In this document: piece after piece, positions 26,527-35,260 of the stretch | Numbering within the stretch: the stretch's first letter is position 1 | Layout of the letters: each line of letters starts with the position of its first letter | DNA from: Aureimonas glaciei | GTDB lineage: Bacteria > Pseudomonadota > Alphaproteobacteria > Rhizobiales > Rhizobiaceae | Assembly: GCF_014643375.1 (NCBI RefSeq) | Contig: NZ_BMJJ01000011.1 | Location: forward strand, 152,398 to 216,397 | Direction: 5' to 3' | DNA length: 64,000 bases | Position numbers and translations under genes: made by a program | The notes under the pieces: generated by a model | Databases searched by the model: none | The model's input: the letters and a program-made list of their open reading frames with translations, nothing else | What the model was told of the DNA's origin: nothing

Positions 26527-28131
26527 TCAGGCGGCATGCGCCGTGCGCAGAAGCTCGGCCGCCCGCTCGCCGATGATCGCGCAGGGCGCCTGGGTGTTGC
26601 CCGTCGTCACGCGCGGCATGACCGAGCCGTCCGCCACCCGCAGGCCGTCGATGCCGTAGACCCTGAGCGACGCATCGACCACCGACATCGCATCGCGCCC
26701 CATCTTGGCCGTGCAGGACTGGTGCCAGTAGGTGACGGCGGCATCGCGGATGTAGTCGTCGAGCGCCGCCCCTTTAAGGGGACCCGGCATGGCCTCGCCG
26801 CGAACGAAAGGCTTGAAGGCCTCGGCATTGCCGAGATCGCGGCAGAGCTCGACACAGGCGCGGGCGGCCGTCAGATCGGCGGGATCGCTCAGCATGTTGG
26901 CGTCGATCGCCAGCGGCGCCAGGGGATCGGCGCTCTGCAGGATCAGCCTGCCGCGGCTCGCCGGTCGCGCGAGCCCCGCAAACATCGTCCAGCCGTGCTC
27001 GGGAACGCCGCGCGCCGCGGTCCTCTCGCTCGGCACTGGGAATTCCACCTGGCAGAACAGGAGATCCGGTGCCTCGAGTTCGGGGCGGCTCTTCCAGTAG
27101 AGTTTTGCCTCGCTGCCGTTGTTGCGCGGGGCGATCGGCTCCTTGTATTCCCAGGTGCAGCCGAACGAGACGTGATCCTGCAGGTTCTGACCGACGCCCG
27201 GCAGATGCTGCACGACCGCGATGCCGTGACGCGTCAGTTCCGCCGCGTCGCCGATGCCCGAATGCATCAGCACCTTCGGCGACTGGATCGCGCCCAGCGA
27301 CAGCACCACCTCGGCCCGCGCACGGACCGTGAAGGTCTCACCGTTGCGCAGGAGCTCGACGCCTGTCGCCCGTTTGCCCTCGATCACCACGCGCAGCACC
27401 GTCGTTCCGGTCAGCACCGTCAGGTTCGGCCGGTCGCGCCAGGGGTGGACATAGGCGCGGTACAGCGAATGCCGCCGCCCGTCGCGAACGAGCGTATCGG
27501 ACAAAGCGGCACCGCCCGGCCCCTCCATCATCCGGCCGTTCGGGTTCTCGAAGGTCGGAATGCCCAGTTCGCCCGCCGCCTCCAGCATGGCATGCGCGAT
27601 GGGGCTGGGATCGGCTGCCTGCTGCACCCAGACCGGCCCCGTGGTGCCGCGGTATTGCGGGTCCGGTTCCCCCTGCCAGTTTTCGATCCGGCGATAGATG
27701 TCGAGGACATTGTCGTAGCCCCAGGCGGCATCACCGGCTTCCGCGGCGAAAAAGTCCCAGTCGCTGCGGTGCCCGCGGGCCCAGACCATGACATTGATGC
27801 TGGAGCCGCCGCCGAGGCCCTTGCCCATCGACATCGACAGGGCGCGCCCGTTCAGATGCGGATTGGGCTGTGCCTGAAAGCCCCAGTCCCGCTCGCTGCC
27901 GAGATTGAGCGGCCAGGATGCGGGATCGAGAACGGCTTCGGCCTCGTCGCTATCGCCGGCTTCGACGAGGAGAACCGCCACGTCGGGATTTTCGGCCAGC
28001 CGCCTGGCGATCACCGAGCCGGAGGCGCCGGCGCCGCAGACGATGAAGTCGTAGGCGGGTTGCAGGGTGTCCGCGTCCTGGCGCCGGCGGGCGTCGTGAT
28101 CGCCTTGCGCGTTTTCAGCCTGGGTCGTCAT
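26527..28131 (-). CDS. GMC family FAD-dependent oxidoreductase (choline/alcohol dehydrogenase-like)
   Basis: 534 residues. ADP-binding CGAGASGSVIARRL near residue 32, GMC signature 1 MGKGLGGGSSINVMVWARG, signature 2 GAIQSPKVLMHSGIG, and the C-terminal catalytic region YWHQSCTAKMG followed by TTGNTQAPCAIIGERAAELL. The active-site His and Asn are both present. No signal peptide, so a cytoplasmic alcohol or choline oxidase/dehydrogenase-type enzyme; the substrate is not assignable. Its promoter lies in the 28132-28390 region with the vir-box match. Confidence 0.92.
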   Translation of the reverse strand: MTTQAENAQGDHDARRRQDADTLQPAYDFIVCGAGASGSVIARRLAENPDVAVLLVEAGDSDEAEAVLDPASWPLNLGSERDWGFQAQPNPHLNGRALSMSMGKGLGGGSSINVMVWARGHRSDWDFFAAEAGDAAWGYDNVLDIYRRIENWQGEPDPQYRGTTGPVWVQQAADPSPIAHAMLEAAGELGIPTFENPNGRMMEGPGGAALSDTLVRDGRRHSLYRAYVHPWRDRPNLTVLTGTTVLRVVIEGKRATGVELLRNGETFTVRARAEVVLSLGAIQSPKVLMHSGIGDAAELTRHGIAVVQHLPGVGQNLQDHVSFGCTWEYKEPIAPRNNGSEAKLYWKSRPELEAPDLLFCQVEFPVPSERTAARGVPEHGWTMFAGLARPASRGRLILQSADPLAPLAIDANMLSDPADLTAARACVELCRDLGNAEAFKPFVRGEAMPGPLKGAALDDYIRDAAVTYWHQSCTAKMGRDAMSVVDASLRVYGIDGLRVADGSVMPRVTTGNTQAPCAIIGERAAELLRTAHAA

Positions 28132-28248
28132 GGGGATTTCCTTGTTGGCAGCGAGCGCTCATGGCTCGCGTGAGGGCACCCCGATGCGGAGGGCGGGGGC
28201 CCTCGCTGAGGGGGCGACCGCACCGGACCGTCCGGGTTGCCGCTCAAA

Positions 28249-28294
28249 TATCAATTCTATCATTTCTATCAATTCACGTCGAAGTTATCATTTC
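28249..28294. repeat. Iterated 9-bp direct repeats (TATCAATTC / TATCATTTC)
   Basis: Copies at 28249-28257 (tatcaattc), 28258-28266 (tatcatttc), 28267-28275 (tatcaattc) and 28286-28294 (tatcatttc). The first three are exactly head-to-tail. The spacing to the fourth is 19 bases, close to two helical turns. This layout is typical of cooperative regulator binding sites and sits just upstream of the vir-box match. Confidence 0.7.
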
Positions 28295-28304
28295 CGTTTC
28301 TTCT

Positions 28305-28316
28305 TGCAATTGAAAC
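28305..28316 (+). promoter_or_regulatory. Perfect match to the Agrobacterium vir box (VirG-binding dodecamer)
   Basis: The bases TGCAATTGAAAC fit the published vir-box consensus TNCAATTGAAAY at all specified positions. It sits 75 bases upstream of the HTH-GAF start and 174 bases upstream of the GMC start. A VirA/VirG-like pair is encoded about 4 to 7 kb away in the same cluster. Binding is inferred from sequence only. Confidence 0.6.
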
Positions 28317-28390
28317 AAAGCGCCGTGCCCCGTACTGCTCATTCCATCGCCGCACAGCACAGCGCTCCCCGATTTCCGTAAGCGAAGCCC

Positions 28391-29545
28391 ATGATCGACA
28401 AGGACATTCTGACGACGGCCGACACGGCCACGCTGCTCGGCGTGTCCGTGCGCACGGCCCAGCTCCTGATCGAGGGGGGCTCGGTCCCCTCGTGGAAAAC
28501 GCCGGGCGGGCACCGCCGCGTCTATCGGTCGGATGTCGAGGCGTTGATCGAGGGCCCTGCAACGGCCCCCTCTTCGGTCCTGGTGGTGGTCATCGCCGCA
28601 GCGGAACGGCTCGGGCTTTATGATCGGCTGTTTTCCGCCATCCCCGAATGCAGCGTCGAAGGCTTCGCCGACCCCTTTGCCGCGCTGTTGGCCATCGGCT
28701 CGCTGCGGCCCTTCGCGGTCGTCGTCGATCTCGAGGACGGCGATCCGTCGCGGCAGGCGCTGCTCCCGAGCCTGATGGCCGTTCCCGCTCTTCGTCGCAT
28801 CCTGACCGTCGGCACCACCCCCCCGCCGGACGGCGAACACCGGGCGACCCATGTCGGCACCCCCGACGCAGCGGCCGCCGGGCTGCGCATGGTCCTCGCC
28901 GACGCCGGCGGAAGCGCCATCCCCCCCGTCGACGCGACCTTTCCGATCGCGCTCAACGAGCGGCAACGGCTGGTGGCCCTCGAACGCTCCGGCCTCGTCG
29001 ACACCGCGCCCGAGGCGGCTTTCGACCGGCTCGCCTGGCTGGCCGCCGAGACCCTCGAAACGCCGGTCGCGCTGGTCACGCTGCTGACGCCGACGCGGCA
29101 GTGGTTCAAGTCGCGCGTCGGGCTCGACTTCACGGAGACGCCGCGGAGCTGGTCGTTCTGCAACCACACGATCCTGCAGAAGGGCATCTTCGCGATCCCC
29201 GATCTCTCGCTCGACCCGCGCTTCGCCGCCAATCCCGCCGTCGTCGGCGCCCAGGGTTTCCGCTTCTATGCCGGGGCTGCCGTTCGCGACGACGAGGGCT
29301 TTGCCGTGGGGTCGCTGTGCGTCATCGACACCAAGCCGCGCGTGCTGGAAGAGACGCAGGAGAAAACCCTCCAGGCGCTCGCGGGGCTCGCCTCGGACCA
29401 GTTTCGGCTGCGCGCCGCCGAGCGCCAGTTGCGTGAGGCGCGCCGGCCGCGGAACGGACCATCGGCCGCCGGCGGTCCGGCACGCCGATCAGGCGCGCCG
29501 GGGACGCGGCGGGGAAACGGCGAGGACCGGCCTGCGGGAGACTGA
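28391..29545 (+). CDS. Excisionase-type HTH protein with C-terminal GAF domain
   Basis: 384 residues. Residues 5-55 form a MerR/excisionase-like DNA-binding helix-turn-helix (DTATLLGVSVRTAQLLIEGGSVPSW, then PGGHRRVYRSDVEAL). The middle region is a degenerate receiver-like stretch (VVVDLEDGDPSRQAL). Residues ~200-345 are a GAF domain (ERQRLVALERSGLVDTAPE, SRVGLDFTETPRSWSFCNH, ANPAVVGAQGFRFYAGA, GSLCVID). The C-terminal ~40 residues are a basic, low-complexity tail. Probably a one-component sensor-regulator; ligand and targets are unknown. Confidence 0.85.
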   Translation: MIDKDILTTADTATLLGVSVRTAQLLIEGGSVPSWKTPGGHRRVYRSDVEALIEGPATAPSSVLVVVIAAAERLGLYDRLFSAIPECSVEGFADPFAALLAIGSLRPFAVVVDLEDGDPSRQALLPSLMAVPALRRILTVGTTPPPDGEHRATHVGTPDAAAAGLRMVLADAGGSAIPPVDATFPIALNERQRLVALERSGLVDTAPEAAFDRLAWLAAETLETPVALVTLLTPTRQWFKSRVGLDFTETPRSWSFCNHTILQKGIFAIPDLSLDPRFAANPAVVGAQGFRFYAGAAVRDDEGFAVGSLCVIDTKPRVLEETQEKTLQALAGLASDQFRLRAAERQLREARRPRNGPSAAGGPARRSGAPGTRRGNGEDRPAGD

Positions 29546-29562
29546 GCGACCGAGTCCTGCGT

Positions 29563-30387
29563 CTACTGCGACGTTCCGCCCGCCGCGGAAGAGGCCGTTC
29601 CGGACTGGCTGCTGGGCGACACTTTTCGGGCCGCCTCGTCGATCACGTCGGCGACCACTTTCGCCTGGGTCTTGAAGACGGCGTGGCTGGCCGGCACTTC
29701 GGTGATGTCAGCGCCCATGCGCTTCGCCATGGCCTGCAGCATCTTCTGGTCGAAGGCCTTGTCATCGGTGGCGATCACGGCCCAGCTCGGCTTCTCGCGC
29801 CATGCTGCGTGCTCGAGCTTGGTGCCGAACGCCGACATCTTGATCGGCACCTGCGAGTCCCGCATGAAGGCGGCGTCCGCATCGCTGGTGTCCGCGGCGA
29901 ACGCGGCCTTGAAATTGTCCGGCTTGATGATCCCGAAGCCGTCGGCATGGGTCTCGATGACGAATTCCGGCGGGGTGGTAAAACCGTCGTATTGCTGGGC
30001 CGTGGTCTCGCCTGCATCGGGCGACAGGGCGGAGACGTAGACGAGGCCCGCGACCTTTTCGTCGACGCCCGCCTCGGTGATGACGGTGCCGCCCCAGCTG
30101 TGTCCGACGAGAATGGCCGGACCGTCCTGGCGATCCAGGGCCCGCTTCGTCGCCGCGACGTCGTCGGCCAGCGAGGTCAGCGGATTCTGGACGATGGTCA
30201 CGCGATAACCGCGCCCCGTCAGATCGTCGTAGACGCCGCGCCAGCCCGATCCGTCGGCGAAGGCGCCGTGGACCAGCACGACGTTCTTCACCGGGGGCGG
30301 CGATGCATCCTGCGCCCGGACCTCGGCGGTGGCGGCAAGGCCGACCGCCGCGAGGGCCGCCATCACGGAAATTCCTGTCCTGCTCAT
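29563..30387 (-). CDS. Secreted alpha/beta hydrolase
   Basis: 274 residues with a signal peptide (residues 1-25, ending EVRAQ). The hydrolase fold shows the oxyanion HGAF segment (NVVLVHGAFADGSGW), nucleophile GHSWGG (Ser), and the terminal His in VPASHAVFKTQ. The sequence type matches hydrolases of the AB_hydrolase_6 group, often annotated as esterases. Start ATG 30387 with GAGGAGAGC upstream. It is divergent from the LysR regulator at 30821. Confidence 0.87.
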   Translation of the reverse strand: MSRTGISVMAALAAVGLAATAEVRAQDASPPPVKNVVLVHGAFADGSGWRGVYDDLTGRGYRVTIVQNPLTSLADDVAATKRALDRQDGPAILVGHSWGGTVITEAGVDEKVAGLVYVSALSPDAGETTAQQYDGFTTPPEFVIETHADGFGIIKPDNFKAAFAADTSDADAAFMRDSQVPIKMSAFGTKLEHAAWREKPSWAVIATDDKAFDQKMLQAMAKRMGADITEVPASHAVFKTQAKVVADVIDEAARKVSPSSQSGTASSAAGGTSQ

Positions 30388-30820
30388 GCTTGCTCTCCTC
30401 GGTCCAGACGCCCGGATCATTCCCGGCATGAGGATGGTTCTGTCAGTCGTGCCGCAGGAGGGTCGGACGCCGTCTGTGCCCCGCCGAGAGGCGCCGGCCC
30501 ATTCCGGATCAACCCCTTTGCGACCGAATTGCGCTTTCGCCTTCGACCGCAGCGCGCCGCCCCTCTGGTGTCAGCAACCGGACGCACGCGCGTTGCGCTG
30601 CCTTCGGCGTCCCCTGCCGGCAAAAGCCGACCGGTCGCCCAAAGGCCCCGCTTGCGCGATCTGGTGAATATTTCCGTGCTGCTGTGGTAGACGACTGTCA
30701 ATTTGCTCAGGCAGGCTTCGTTGACCGCACTGGAGGCACCTGTCTATGCGGAAACTGACGGCATGATTAGCTGCCGGGGGAGCAACGCTTCGTTTCCCTT
30801 GCGAAACAGCGAGCCCACCG
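30388..30820. promoter_or_regulatory. Divergent intergenic region, alpha/beta hydrolase / LysR regulator
   Basis: 433 bases with promoters in both directions and the likely LysR operator. No clear T-n11-A motif could be singled out with confidence. No gene is supported. Confidence 0.45.
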
Positions 30821-31720
30821 ATGGACGATGCCAACGACTATGTCGCGCTGCACGCCGTGCTGATGCATGGCGGCTTCTCCGCCGCGGCCCGCCAGCTCGG
30901 TCTGCCGAAGGGAACGCTCAGCAAGCGGGTGACGCGGCTGGAGGAGCGCCTCGGCGTTCGGCTGCTGGAGCGATCAACCCGCGATGTCCGGGCGACCGAA
31001 GTGGGGCGACAGGTCTTCGAGCAGGCGCAGTTCATCGTCGCGGGATTGGCGGCGGCCGCAGCCGTTGCCGCCTCCGCCCAGGCCGAGCCGAACGGCGTTC
31101 TCCGGCTCGGCAGTCCGCAGGGGCTGATTCACGGCATGCTGGCCGAGATCCTGCCTGGGTTCCTGAAAGCACATCCGAAGATCTGCCTGCATCTGGAGGA
31201 GCTGAACCGGCCCGCCGATCTCGTCCGGGACCGGATCGATCTGGCGCTTCGTGCCCGCTACGAGGTGGAGGCCGATGCGAACCTCGTGGTCCGGCGGCTC
31301 GCCCGCGAGTCCGGCGTCCTTGCCGCTGCGCCCGCCTTCCTCGCTGCCCTCGACGCACCGCCTGGGATCGAGGATCTCGGCCGTCTTCCGACGCTGATGA
31401 TGGCCCATGAGACGACATGGAACCTCGTCGATCGGTCGGGCGGGCGCCGGCAGATCGAGCTGACGCCCCGTCTCGTCTCCCCCAATCTGGAGATGCTGAC
31501 GGCCGCGGTCGAAGCAGGACTGGGCATCGGCCTCTTGCCCCAGCACGCCTGCCGCGCCGGCTTCCTGTCCGGGAGCCTCAGCCACGTCCTGCCGGAATGG
31601 AGCACGGCTGAGGGCACGATCTACGCGGTCTTTTCCTCCCGCCGCGGCCTCACCCCCGCCATCAGGTCCCTCATCGACTATCTCGCCGAAACGATCCCGC
31701 GGACGACATCTCCCCTGTGA
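30821..31720 (+). CDS. LysR family transcriptional regulator
   Basis: 299 residues. N-terminal winged helix (ALHAVLMHGGFSAAARQLGLPKGTLSKRVTRLEERLGVRLLERS) and a C-terminal periplasmic-binding-like inducer domain (ILRLGSPQG-like start, GIGLLPQHACR). The HTH is intact. Most likely autoregulated and controlling the divergent hydrolase gene, as is usual for this family. Confidence 0.92.
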   Translation: MDDANDYVALHAVLMHGGFSAAARQLGLPKGTLSKRVTRLEERLGVRLLERSTRDVRATEVGRQVFEQAQFIVAGLAAAAAVAASAQAEPNGVLRLGSPQGLIHGMLAEILPGFLKAHPKICLHLEELNRPADLVRDRIDLALRARYEVEADANLVVRRLARESGVLAAAPAFLAALDAPPGIEDLGRLPTLMMAHETTWNLVDRSGGRRQIELTPRLVSPNLEMLTAAVEAGLGIGLLPQHACRAGFLSGSLSHVLPEWSTAEGTIYAVFSSRRGLTPAIRSLIDYLAETIPRTTSPL

Positions 31721-32050
31721 GGGTCCTGGCCGGCGATGCCGCCGCCCTGCCCGTCCACTTTGGTCATGCCGCCACGCCGCGGTGGCATCTTTATCGGGAA
31801 GCCAAGTTAGTGGCAGACGACCAACGATGATCGGCGTCGCCGTCTTTTCTCAAGCAAAGCCGTTCGACCCAGCCGAGCCTTGACGCGTCCATATGGTTCG
31901 TTTGAGTTTGCACCGGCGGTGGCATGAAGGGCTGGATGGGCGCGAAGCAGCCAAAATTTATCGAGATACCACTAAGCATTACGACGTCGAGCTTTGCTTA
32001 AGGCTTGCATGTCGCGGAGGACTTCGCCGAACGCCGCCTGCCCTGCCGTC
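31721..32050. other. Convergent intergenic region after LysR, with a hairpin
   Basis: 330 bases between convergent genes. An imperfect hairpin at 31766-31788 (atgccgccacg / cggtggcat) followed by CTTTATC may terminate the LysR transcript. The remainder (31789-32050) is AT-richer and has no supportable gene. Confidence 0.45.
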
Positions 32051-32377
32051 TCAGGCCGGCCGGCCACCCGTCCCGCCGGACCGCTCTTCCGCGGCCGTGC
32101 CCGCTGAGGGGCCGCCGCTTTCCCGGGCCAGCCGCAAGCCTTCGCCCGGCAGGAACAGGACGCCGCCGCGATGGAAGGCGCGGATCAGCGACCCGTGAAT
32201 TGCCGCGCGGATCAGAAGGCGGCCGGACTCGAGCGCGACGATGTCCGAGACGGGGATTTCGGCCTCGCGGGAAAGGCGGCCGATCGACCAGTTGGACAGG
32301 GCCCGGGCCGCGCGGCACTGGGCGGCCGTGATGCTGCGGGTGGTCGCTGGGGCGTGGGGCGTCGTGACTGGATCCAT
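32051..32377 (-). CDS. Small XRE/Cro-CI family helix-turn-helix protein
   Basis: 108 residues. The segment AAQCRAARALSNWSIGRLSREAEIPVSDIVALESGR matches single-domain XRE regulators of Alphaproteobacteria (AQxRAARALLGWSQxxLA pattern), followed by the FHRGGVLFLPGEGLRL tail also typical of them. The C-terminal 25 residues are low complexity. ATG 32377 with GGAG eight bases upstream. It lies 69 bases after the MipA gene on the same strand. Confidence 0.75.
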   Translation of the reverse strand: MDPVTTPHAPATTRSITAAQCRAARALSNWSIGRLSREAEIPVSDIVALESGRLLIRAAIHGSLIRAFHRGGVLFLPGEGLRLARESGGPSAGTAAEERSGGTGGRPA

Positions 32378-32446
32378 TTAAAACTCCGTCTTGAGCGTGC
32401 GGACCCGGACGCGCCTTGCCGACGGCCCGGGGGGACGGTGCCGGTG

Positions 32447-33280
32447 CTAGAACAGGTCGAGCGTGAAGCGCTTCGACAGGCCGAGACCGAAGGTGAACTG
32501 GTTCTCGTCCCCGGCCTTCACGATCGGCGAGTCCGCGACATCGCCGACGAGCTGGCTGTAGGAGGCGTCAGCGTTGAGGAACCAGTCGGGCCGAAACTCG
32601 TAGCGCGCCGATCCGTTGACGCCGACGCTCTTGATGCCGCCCTTCGGATCATAGGGATCGAGTCGGAAGCCGGTATTGGCCGATTGCGCGGCGGTCACGC
32701 CGAAATAGGTCTCGGTGTATTTCTCGCCCGCGAACGTGGCGAAGGGGCCGGCCTTCAGCTCGAGCTCCGGGGTCGGACGGAGGATCAGGTTGGCACCGGC
32801 CTCGCCGACAATGTCCTCGACGCCGCCGAAGGCGTAGCGGGCCTCGCCGTAGATCTCGGCAAATTCCCATTCGTAGCCGAGCTTGATGCCGACCTCGTAG
32901 GTCGCGTCGACGTCGCCAAGCCCCTTCAGGGCATCGAAATCCTCCGCCTTGCGTTCGCCGATCATGTTGAAGGAAGGGCTGATATCGAGGCCGCCCGTCT
33001 CCGGCCCGGTGCTGCCGATCTCGAACAGGCCGGGAATGTTGAGGTAGCCGAAGCCGATGATCGGAGAGGGCGAGACCTCGTATTTATCCGAGCCCTCGTA
33101 TTTCGGCGAGATCATGCCGCCGGCGCCGATCTCGAAGACCAGATCGACGCCGGCATACCGATCCGTCACGGCGGGCGCTTCGGGAGGTAACGTTTCGTCG
33201 TCGCCGACGTCGGCGGCGAAGGTGCTGCCGGAAATCGACAGGAAGGCGGTGGTGGCGAGCAGATAAGAGCGAGGGGTCAT
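32447..33280 (-). CDS. MipA/OmpV family outer-membrane protein
   Basis: 277 residues, with a signal peptide ending SGSTFAAD. The protein is a beta-barrel type: YAGVDLVFEIGAGGMISPKYEGSDKYEVSP at the start, alternating aromatic strands (YEVGIKLGYEWEFAEIYGEARYAFGG) and a C-terminal aromatic residue (RFTLDLF). OmpV/MipA homologues are porin-like, and some interact with murein hydrolases. It is coupled to the ICMT-like gene by a four-base overlap. Confidence 0.87.
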   Translation of the reverse strand: MTPRSYLLATTAFLSISGSTFAADVGDDETLPPEAPAVTDRYAGVDLVFEIGAGGMISPKYEGSDKYEVSPSPIIGFGYLNIPGLFEIGSTGPETGGLDISPSFNMIGERKAEDFDALKGLGDVDATYEVGIKLGYEWEFAEIYGEARYAFGGVEDIVGEAGANLILRPTPELELKAGPFATFAGEKYTETYFGVTAAQSANTGFRLDPYDPKGGIKSVGVNGSARYEFRPDWFLNADASYSQLVGDVADSPIVKAGDENQFTFGLGLSKRFTLDLF

Positions 33281-33804
33281 GGTGTCTCCAGGATTTGCGA
33301 ACACGTGCGGGGTAGAGGGAGAGGGGTGGCCGGGCATGGCGTCGGCAGGAAGCGCGCCACCGTGGCCCGGTCGCGGTCGAGTTCGGCGGCGAAGAGCGTG
33401 CGCGGGGCGGCCTCCTCGTGCCGGACGACCGGGATGACGATCGCGTAGGCGCCGAGGGCGAAGATGCCGGCGACGGTCGGGCTTCCCGTCTGCGTCCCGA
33501 GGCCGGCGGCGGCGATGACGGCGAAGAGGTGGAGGGAATTGCGGTTGAGCGAATACGGACCGGCGGTGACCGGTTGGCGCGCCTTGCGTCCGCCGATGTC
33601 GAGTGGGCTCGAGGCCCGCCCGAAAATGCCCGCGACGATCAGGAAAAGTGCCGCCGCTTCCAGCCCCTCGCGGTACCAGCGTCCCTCCGGCGCCCATCCC
33701 GTGGTGAAGAGCAGCAGCGGCACCAGGGCGGCCGGACGGCTCTGTTTCTTGCGTCGCCGTTGCAAGGCGTCGAGGCTACCGTGCGTCGTCGTCATGTCCG
33801 CCAT
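33277..33804 (-). CDS. Isoprenylcysteine carboxyl methyltransferase (ICMT)/PEMT-like membrane protein
   Basis: 175 residues. Hydrophobic helices at ALVPLLLFTTGW, AALFLIVAGIFG, LFAVIAAAGLG and VAGIFALGAYAIVIPVV. The ICMT/PEMT family signature PVTAGPYSLNRNSLHLF matches the SAM-dependent membrane methyltransferase pattern GPYxxxRNPxY, with a following RHEEAAPRTLF acidic segment. The methylated substrate is unknown. Start could be ATG 33804 or 33795; 33804 is used. It begins 100 bases after the kinase gene and overlaps the MipA start. Confidence 0.75.
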   Translation of the reverse strand: MADMTTTHGSLDALQRRRKKQSRPAALVPLLLFTTGWAPEGRWYREGLEAAALFLIVAGIFGRASSPLDIGGRKARQPVTAGPYSLNRNSLHLFAVIAAAGLGTQTGSPTVAGIFALGAYAIVIPVVRHEEAAPRTLFAAELDRDRATVARFLPTPCPATPLPLPRTCSQILETP

Positions 33805-33904
33805 CTCGGTCCCACCAAATGGAGGACCGGTCGTGGATGCCGTCCTCTGGCAGGATCGATAGCTCTCGCCGCGGGCGCGGTGGGCGCATTTTGATGTTGT
33901 TTTG

Positions 33905-35260
33905 TTACCGGCGGCCCGGCGCGAGGGAGGGTGAGGGCAGGACCAGCCTGACGATGAGACCGCCTGGATGGTTGTCGAGGAGTTCCAGGTCGCCGCCATG
34001 CGCCCGCACGATGTCGGCGACGATCGACAGGCCGAGCCCGAAGCCGGCGGTCTTGGTCTCGGCGCGCGAGGCGTCGAGCTTGGCGAAGGGCTCCAGCACC
34101 GTCTTGCGCTGGTCTGCCTGGATGCCCGGGCCGTCGTCGGCGACGTCGATGCGAATTGCATCGCCTTCCCGGGCAAGCGAGATGGTGGCCTGCGTCCCGA
34201 ACTTCAGGGCATTGTCGCAGAGATTGGTGACGGCCCGCACCAGGGCATTCGGCTTGCAGGTGCCGGCCAGCCGGTCGGGCCCCTCATAGCGCACGGCAAA
34301 GCCCACATCGGCGAAATCCGCCTGGATGGTCTGCATCAGGCTGGCGATGTCGGCGCGCTCGAACTCCTCGCCGGAAGCGTCGATCCTCAGATAGTCCAGC
34401 GTTTCCTCGACCAGCCGGTTGATCTGGTCGATGTCCGAGATCATCAGCTGGCGCAGATCGCCGTCGTCGAGGCGCTCGGTCCGCAGGCGCAGCCGGGTCA
34501 GCGGCGTGCGCAGGTCGTGGCTGACGCTGCGCAGCATGCGCGTGCGGGTGTCGACCATTTCGCGGATGCGGATCCGCATCCCGTTGAGGGCGCGGGCGAG
34601 GTGGGCGACTTCCTCGGTGCCCGTCTCGGCGAACACAGTGTCTTTGCGCACACCATCCGAGCGGTTCAGCTCCGCCGACATCCGGGCGAGCGGCGTGGTC
34701 ACGCTGCGCACGGCAAAGAACGACAGGAAGACCAACAGGGTCATGAAGGACAGGATGTAGTAGGTGAGCGGCCCGAACAGGTCGTCGCTGAGGAACGTAT
34801 CGGGCAGGTTGCGCACGAGCAGCACCGTCTGGTCGTCGACGGGCAGAGACAGGGCCGGTCGCCCATCGATGGCGACCCGCTGGCCGCCTGCGGGAAGCTT
34901 GTAGTCCGGCGGAAACAGAAAGGCCGCGATTCTTTCGGAGCGGCTTAACGGCGGCGAGCGCGCGATCAGTCTTGCGGCCGTTTCGGCGCTGACGAGTTCG
35001 ATGTTGACCTTCGTCTGCCGGGCCCGCGCGACGATCAACGCCCGCTCCGCCGGCGTCGATGCCGGCAGCAGGGAGGCGATGGCCAAGGCAGGATCGACGG
35101 TCCCATCGATATCTCCGACCGGGATGTAGCCGCCCTCTTTCACCTCGTCCTCGAGGGCGCGTCCCACGAGGACCACCGCCGCGATCGCCAGGACGATGAT
35201 GAAGAGGATCTGGCCCCGCATCGTGCGCGGCGTCACCCGCCGCCAGAGACCGCTCATCAC
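33905..35260 (-). CDS. Sensor histidine kinase (EnvZ-type)
   Basis: 451 residues. Two membrane segments (QILFIIVLAIAAVVLVGRAL and ILSFMTLLVFLSFFAV) enclose a ~140-residue periplasmic region. HAMP at RSVTTPLARMSAELN, H-box SVSHDLRTPLTRLRLR, N-box NLCDNALKFG, G1 DDGPGI, G2 GFGLGLS. All catalytic motifs are intact. It overlaps the upstream response regulator by four bases and is in the same unit as the RND pump genes. Confidence 0.93.
   Translation of the reverse strand: MMSGLWRRVTPRTMRGQILFIIVLAIAAVVLVGRALEDEVKEGGYIPVGDIDGTVDPALAIASLLPASTPAERALIVARARQTKVNIELVSAETAARLIARSPPLSRSERIAAFLFPPDYKLPAGGQRVAIDGRPALSLPVDDQTVLLVRNLPDTFLSDDLFGPLTYYILSFMTLLVFLSFFAVRSVTTPLARMSAELNRSDGVRKDTVFAETGTEEVAHLARALNGMRIRIREMVDTRTRMLRSVSHDLRTPLTRLRLRTERLDDGDLRQLMISDIDQINRLVEETLDYLRIDASGEEFERADIASLMQTIQADFADVGFAVRYEGPDRLAGTCKPNALVRAVTNLCDNALKFGTQATISLAREGDAIRIDVADDGPGIQADQRKTVLEPFAKLDASRAETKTAGFGLGLSIVADIVRAHGGDLELLDNHPGGLIVRLVLPSPSLAPGRR

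Larger units (their letters stand above)
28132..28390. promoter_or_regulatory. Divergent promoter region of the GMC and HTH-GAF genes (AT-rich)
   Basis: 259 bases between divergent genes, clearly AT-richer than the surroundings from about 28245 to 28320. It contains 9-bp direct repeats and a vir-box-like element, listed separately. This is the natural target for the VirG-like regulator encoded nearby. Confidence 0.7.
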
